From Campylobacteraceae bacterium (lineage in GTDB: Bacteria > Campylobacterota > Campylobacteria > Campylobacterales > Sulfurospirillaceae): 8,684 bases of DNA. Under the pieces are notes generated by a model, which did not search any database, was not told where the DNA came from, and worked only from the letters and a program-made list of their open reading frames with translations. Below, in pieces: positions 6,162 to 8,684 of the stretch. Each line of letters starts with the position of its first letter. Within the stretch, counting starts at the first letter, position 1. A program made the translations under genes and the position numbers. The DNA lies in NCBI GenBank assembly GCA_027013265.1, contig JALUXQ010000176.1, forward strand, positions 1 to 8,684, given 5' to 3'.

Positions 6162-7485
6162 TGACCAAGCCGATATAAGGTATGCAGTGGAAAAAATGCT
6201 ATCAAATAAAGGACACACATGTTACGGTTTTAGTGGTGATGAGGAGGATTTGATAGAGGGTATTGAAGTTTTTGATATTGATTTGATTATTCTTGATATG
6301 ATGTTGGAGGGCTCACTTACAGGATTAGATGTGTTAGAGAAGATAAAAAAAGCCTCATACCAGATACCAACTATTTTGATAACAGCATATGCTACAGCTT
6401 CAAACCTAATAAATGCCGCAAAATCAGGCATAGTTGATATCATAGAGAAACCTTTCGGCACAGAAGATATACTCAAAGTTGTAAACAAATATAAAAGAGA
6501 AGGCAAAAAAGGAAAACCATTTTTATTTAAAGACAGTAATGAAGAGTTTATAGGCTCTTTTGAGACTATGAAAAATATATATAGCAAGATAGGAATTGCC
6601 GCAAAATCTGATGTTATAGTTTCGATATATGGCAAGAATGGAACAGGCAAAAGTTTGGTGGCAAAACTGATTCATAAAAATTCTACAAGAGCGTCAAAGC
6701 CATTTATAACAGTGAACTGCACTTCGATTGCACAGGAGCAGTTTGATGCTCTTTTCTTTGGCGGTGATGATTACGCAGGATATGTAAATTCTGCTGGTGA
6801 GGGAACACTTTTTTTAGATGAATTTTCAGACTTAAAGTTGCCATTGCAAGGTAAATTATTGCGTTTTTTAGAGTCAGGAGTTTTTCTTTTAGATGATAGA
6901 AAAGTGCAGTTAAAAGCAAGAATTATATGTGAAAGCTCCATAAATTTAAAAGAACTTGTAGAGAAAAAGTTGTTTAGAAATGATTTGTACCACAAGATAT
7001 CTATGCTAGAGATAGGTTTGCCAAGTTTGGATAAGAGACGAGAAGATATAAAAGATTTGATATTTCATTTTATAAAACTTGCCAATATAGAGTTGAAGAC
7101 AAATATCAAAGGTATTGACAAAGATGCTGTGAAATTTTTAGAAAATTATAATTTTGGAGAAAATATAAGGGAGCTCAAAAATACAATATATAAGTCGATT
7201 TTGGGTGTAAGATATGAAAATATAATGCTAGAAGAGATAAAAAACCTGCTCCAAACTCCTAGTCAAGATTCACAGCCGACTTTGGAAAATATTTGCAAAA
7301 ATATAGTAAATATTTATGGTATAGAAAGTTCTAAAAATATCTTTGATGACCTTGAGCAAGGTATCTTAAAGGAGTTGATAAATAGATGTCATAATATCTC
7401 AGCTCTAGCAAAATACATGGATATATCAAGAAACACACTAAAATCAAAACTTAAAAAGTATGATATTCCGTCAAATCAGAATTAA
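6142..7485 (+). CDS. aioR: NtrC-type response regulator AioR lacking the GAFTGA loop
   Basis: A 447-residue response regulator expected to control aioBA. The receiver domain (1-115) has Asp7/Asp8, phospho-acceptor Asp52 (LIILDMM), Thr81 and Lys103 (EKPF). The AAA+ domain follows: Walker A GKNGTGKS (164-171), Walker B GTLFLDE (221-227) and a sensor II-like NIREL (Arg343). A Fis-type helix-turn-helix closes the protein (about 404-441, ISRNTLKSKLKKY). Between the NC at 192-193 and Walker B the family usually has about 38 residues including GAFTGA; here there are 29 (LFFGGDDYAGYVNSAGE) and no GAFTGA, so the loop that contacts sigma-54 is missing. The first arginine finger is kept (Arg279 in FRNDLY) but the second is Lys285. 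It should therefore not remodel sigma-54 promoters and probably works at sigma-70 promoters, as known for HupR and TyrR. It is the last gene of the aioXSR operon, and no clear terminator follows. Confidence 0.9.
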   Translation: MNIVIIDDQADIRYAVEKMLSNKGHTCYGFSGDEEDLIEGIEVFDIDLIILDMMLEGSLTGLDVLEKIKKASYQIPTILITAYATASNLINAAKSGIVDIIEKPFGTEDILKVVNKYKREGKKGKPFLFKDSNEEFIGSFETMKNIYSKIGIAAKSDVIVSIYGKNGTGKSLVAKLIHKNSTRASKPFITVNCTSIAQEQFDALFFGGDDYAGYVNSAGEGTLFLDEFSDLKLPLQGKLLRFLESGVFLLDDRKVQLKARIICESSINLKELVEKKLFRNDLYHKISMLEIGLPSLDKRREDIKDLIFHFIKLANIELKTNIKGIDKDAVKFLENYNFGENIRELKNTIYKSILGVRYENIMLEEIKNLLQTPSQDSQPTLENICKNIVNIYGIESSKNIFDDLEQGILKELINRCHNISALAKYMDISRNTLKSKLKKYDIPSNQN

Positions 7486-7537
7486 TTCGAAATATATCAT
7501 TTTGTTGTAATGTGTAAAATCAGTGACTAAAACTTTT

Positions 7538-7543
7538 AAGGAG
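7538..7543 (+). promoter_or_regulatory. Ribosome binding site of the MscS-type gene
   Basis: AAGGAG five bases before the ATG at 7549 fixes that start. In the 63-base gap after aioR there is a weak -10-like TAAAAT at 7515-7520 without a matching -35 box, so a separate promoter for this gene is possible but not shown. Confidence 0.7.
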
Positions 7544-7548
7544 AGAGA

Positions 7549-8376
7549 ATGGAACAACAAGTAAATGAAATAAGTAAATTTTATAATGTAGTGATAGAAT
7601 TTATTACAAATTATTCATTTCAAATTTTGGGTGCGATAATTATATTTGCCATTGGTATCGTGGCATCAAAATATGTTAAAAAATATGTTTTAAAATTATT
7701 GTTAAAAACTAAGATAGATGAGACGATAAGTGGCTTTATCGCTAGCTTTATAAGAGTTATAATAATAGTGATGATGGCTGTTTTAGCACTTGGAAAACTT
7801 GGTATCTCTATAGGACCTTTCATAGCGGCTCTTGGTGCTGTATCTTTGACCGCTGGCTTGGCGATACAAGGAAGTGTCGCCAATTTTGCAGCTGGAGTAG
7901 TGCTGATTGCAACAAAGCCATTTAAGATTGGAGATACTATAACAGTGCACGACACTTATGGCGAAGTCCAAGAGATTAAATTAGCTTATACTGTATTGGT
8001 CAATGAGGATAAAGAGCAGATAACTATACCAAATAAGTATATGATAGGTGATGTTTTGGTAAACTCTTTTTCTTATCGTTTAGTTGAGGGAAGTATCGGT
8101 GTTGCATATGATAGTGATATCGAAAAAACGATAAATGTGATAAAAGAAACTTTGAACACAAGTGATGAAACATCTAGTGACAATGAACCAATAGTTGGCA
8201 TAGAAACATTTGGAGATAGTGCTATAAATATAGGCTATAGATACTGGGTTCCAACAAATAGTTTTTTTAAATCACAATACAATGCAAACCAAAAAGTTTT
8301 TGATGTCCTTAACAAATCAAACATAACTATTCCTTTCCCTCAAAGAGAGATAAGAATTTTAAAAGGTGAGGAATAA
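7549..8376 (+). CDS. mscS: MscS-type small-conductance mechanosensitive channel
   Basis: An inner-membrane channel subunit of 275 residues, close in length to E. coli MscS (286), which opens under membrane tension to release solutes during hypo-osmotic shock; the channel is a heptamer. There are three membrane helices: about 22-42, 62-82 and 88-122. The third is the pore helix with the family's alternating small residues (ALGAVSLTAGLAIQGSVANF) running into ATKPFKIGDTI, the start of the beta domain. The C-terminal region ends in the conserved IPFPQREIRIL. It has its own strong ribosome site. It sits 63 bases after aioR in the same direction, so read-through from the aio regulators cannot be excluded, but nothing ties it to arsenite. 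The symbol marks the family; genomes often carry several paralogues. Confidence 0.93.
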   Translation: MEQQVNEISKFYNVVIEFITNYSFQILGAIIIFAIGIVASKYVKKYVLKLLLKTKIDETISGFIASFIRVIIIVMMAVLALGKLGISIGPFIAALGAVSLTAGLAIQGSVANFAAGVVLIATKPFKIGDTITVHDTYGEVQEIKLAYTVLVNEDKEQITIPNKYMIGDVLVNSFSYRLVEGSIGVAYDSDIEKTINVIKETLNTSDETSSDNEPIVGIETFGDSAINIGYRYWVPTNSFFKSQYNANQKVFDVLNKSNITIPFPQREIRILKGEE

Positions 8377-8378
8377 TC

Positions 8379-8684
8379 ATGGTTATTTGGAAAGGTTGGG
8401 GTATCTTGGCGTTGTTAATCCCTCTAATATTGTCTTGGTCAACGCAATTTTTGGCTGATTCTATTTTAGGACATGATTTTTATAAAACATCAACATGGGC
8501 TATGCCCTCCATCTTTATATTTTCCTCAGTTTTTGTTTTTTGGATTGGCGAGAAGCTAAATAAGAAACCAGGAAGAATTCTAATAGACCCAAAAACCAAT
8601 GAAAGTGTAGAGATAAAAACTTCCCATACATTCTTTTTTATCCCGATGCAGTATTGGAGTATAATGTGGATTGGTGCGGGATTG
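8379..8684 (+). CDS. Small membrane protein of unknown function (partial, runs off the window)
   Basis: The first 102 residues of a gene that continues past the window, starting at an ATG two bases after the mscS stop. GAGG in the end of mscS serves as its ribosome site, so the two genes are likely co-transcribed. The protein begins MVIWKGWGILALLIP with one membrane helix, has a second near residues 42-56, then a basic loop (KLNKKPGRILIDPKTNESVEI) and the start of a third segment at HTFFFIPMQYWS. This pattern (WKGWG start, two helices, then HxxFFIPxxYW) resembles a widespread family of hypothetical bacterial membrane proteins whose function I do not know. No catalytic motif is visible. Confidence 0.8.
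   Translation, partial: MVIWKGWGILALLIPLILSWSTQFLADSILGHDFYKTSTWAMPSIFIFSSVFVFWIGEKLNKKPGRILIDPKTNESVEIKTSHTFFFIPMQYWSIMWIGAGL

Noticed and set aside
4943..7971. Minus-strand open frames opposite aioS, aioR and the MscS gene
   Set aside because: They lie entirely against well-supported genes and show no domain or initiation signal.

Overview
The window reads as a piece of an AT-rich bacterial chromosome, most likely from a Campylobacterota lineage (Sulfurimonas/Sulfurovum/Arcobacter-like). That placement is an inference from base composition, codon use, tight gene packing and protein style; no rRNA or other marker is present. Eight protein genes or gene ends cover almost everything, and no gap exceeds about 135 bases. 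I see no tRNA, rRNA, CRISPR array or insertion sequence.

Left edge (1-501): the end of azlC and a complete azlD, overlapping genes for a branched-chain amino acid exporter, closed by a strong hairpin at 471-501 that lies between convergent transcription units.

Core (510-7485): an arsenite oxidation locus. On the minus strand, aioB (Tat-exported Rieske subunit) and aioA (molybdopterin catalytic subunit) form a two-gene operon. Divergent from it, on the plus strand, is a three-gene sensing cassette: aioX (periplasmic arsenite-binding protein of the PhnD-like family), aioS (membrane histidine kinase) and aioR (NtrC-type response regulator). The plus-strand genes overlap each other (4 nt and 20 nt), so they are almost certainly co-transcribed. 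The expected circuit is: periplasmic As(III) binds AioX through its only cysteine, AioX signals to AioS, AioS phosphorylates AioR at Asp52, and AioR switches on aioBA, whose product oxidises arsenite to arsenate in the periplasm.

The most interesting point is in AioR. Its AAA+ domain has lost the GAFTGA loop that contacts sigma-54 and is about nine residues short at that place, and one arginine-finger position is lysine. Consistent with that, the shared aioB/aioX intergenic region shows no -24/-12 (GG-N10-GC) promoter on either strand but does show good sigma-70-type elements in both directions. Alphaproteobacterial aio operons are described as sigma-54 dependent, so this locus appears to have been rewired to sigma-70 control. 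A 13-bp direct repeat with a 21-bp period at the start of aioX is a candidate upstream binding site.

Right edge (7549-8684): a separately initiated MscS-type mechanosensitive channel gene, followed two bases later by the start of an unnamed small membrane protein gene that runs off the window. These look like ordinary chromosome neighbours of the aio island.
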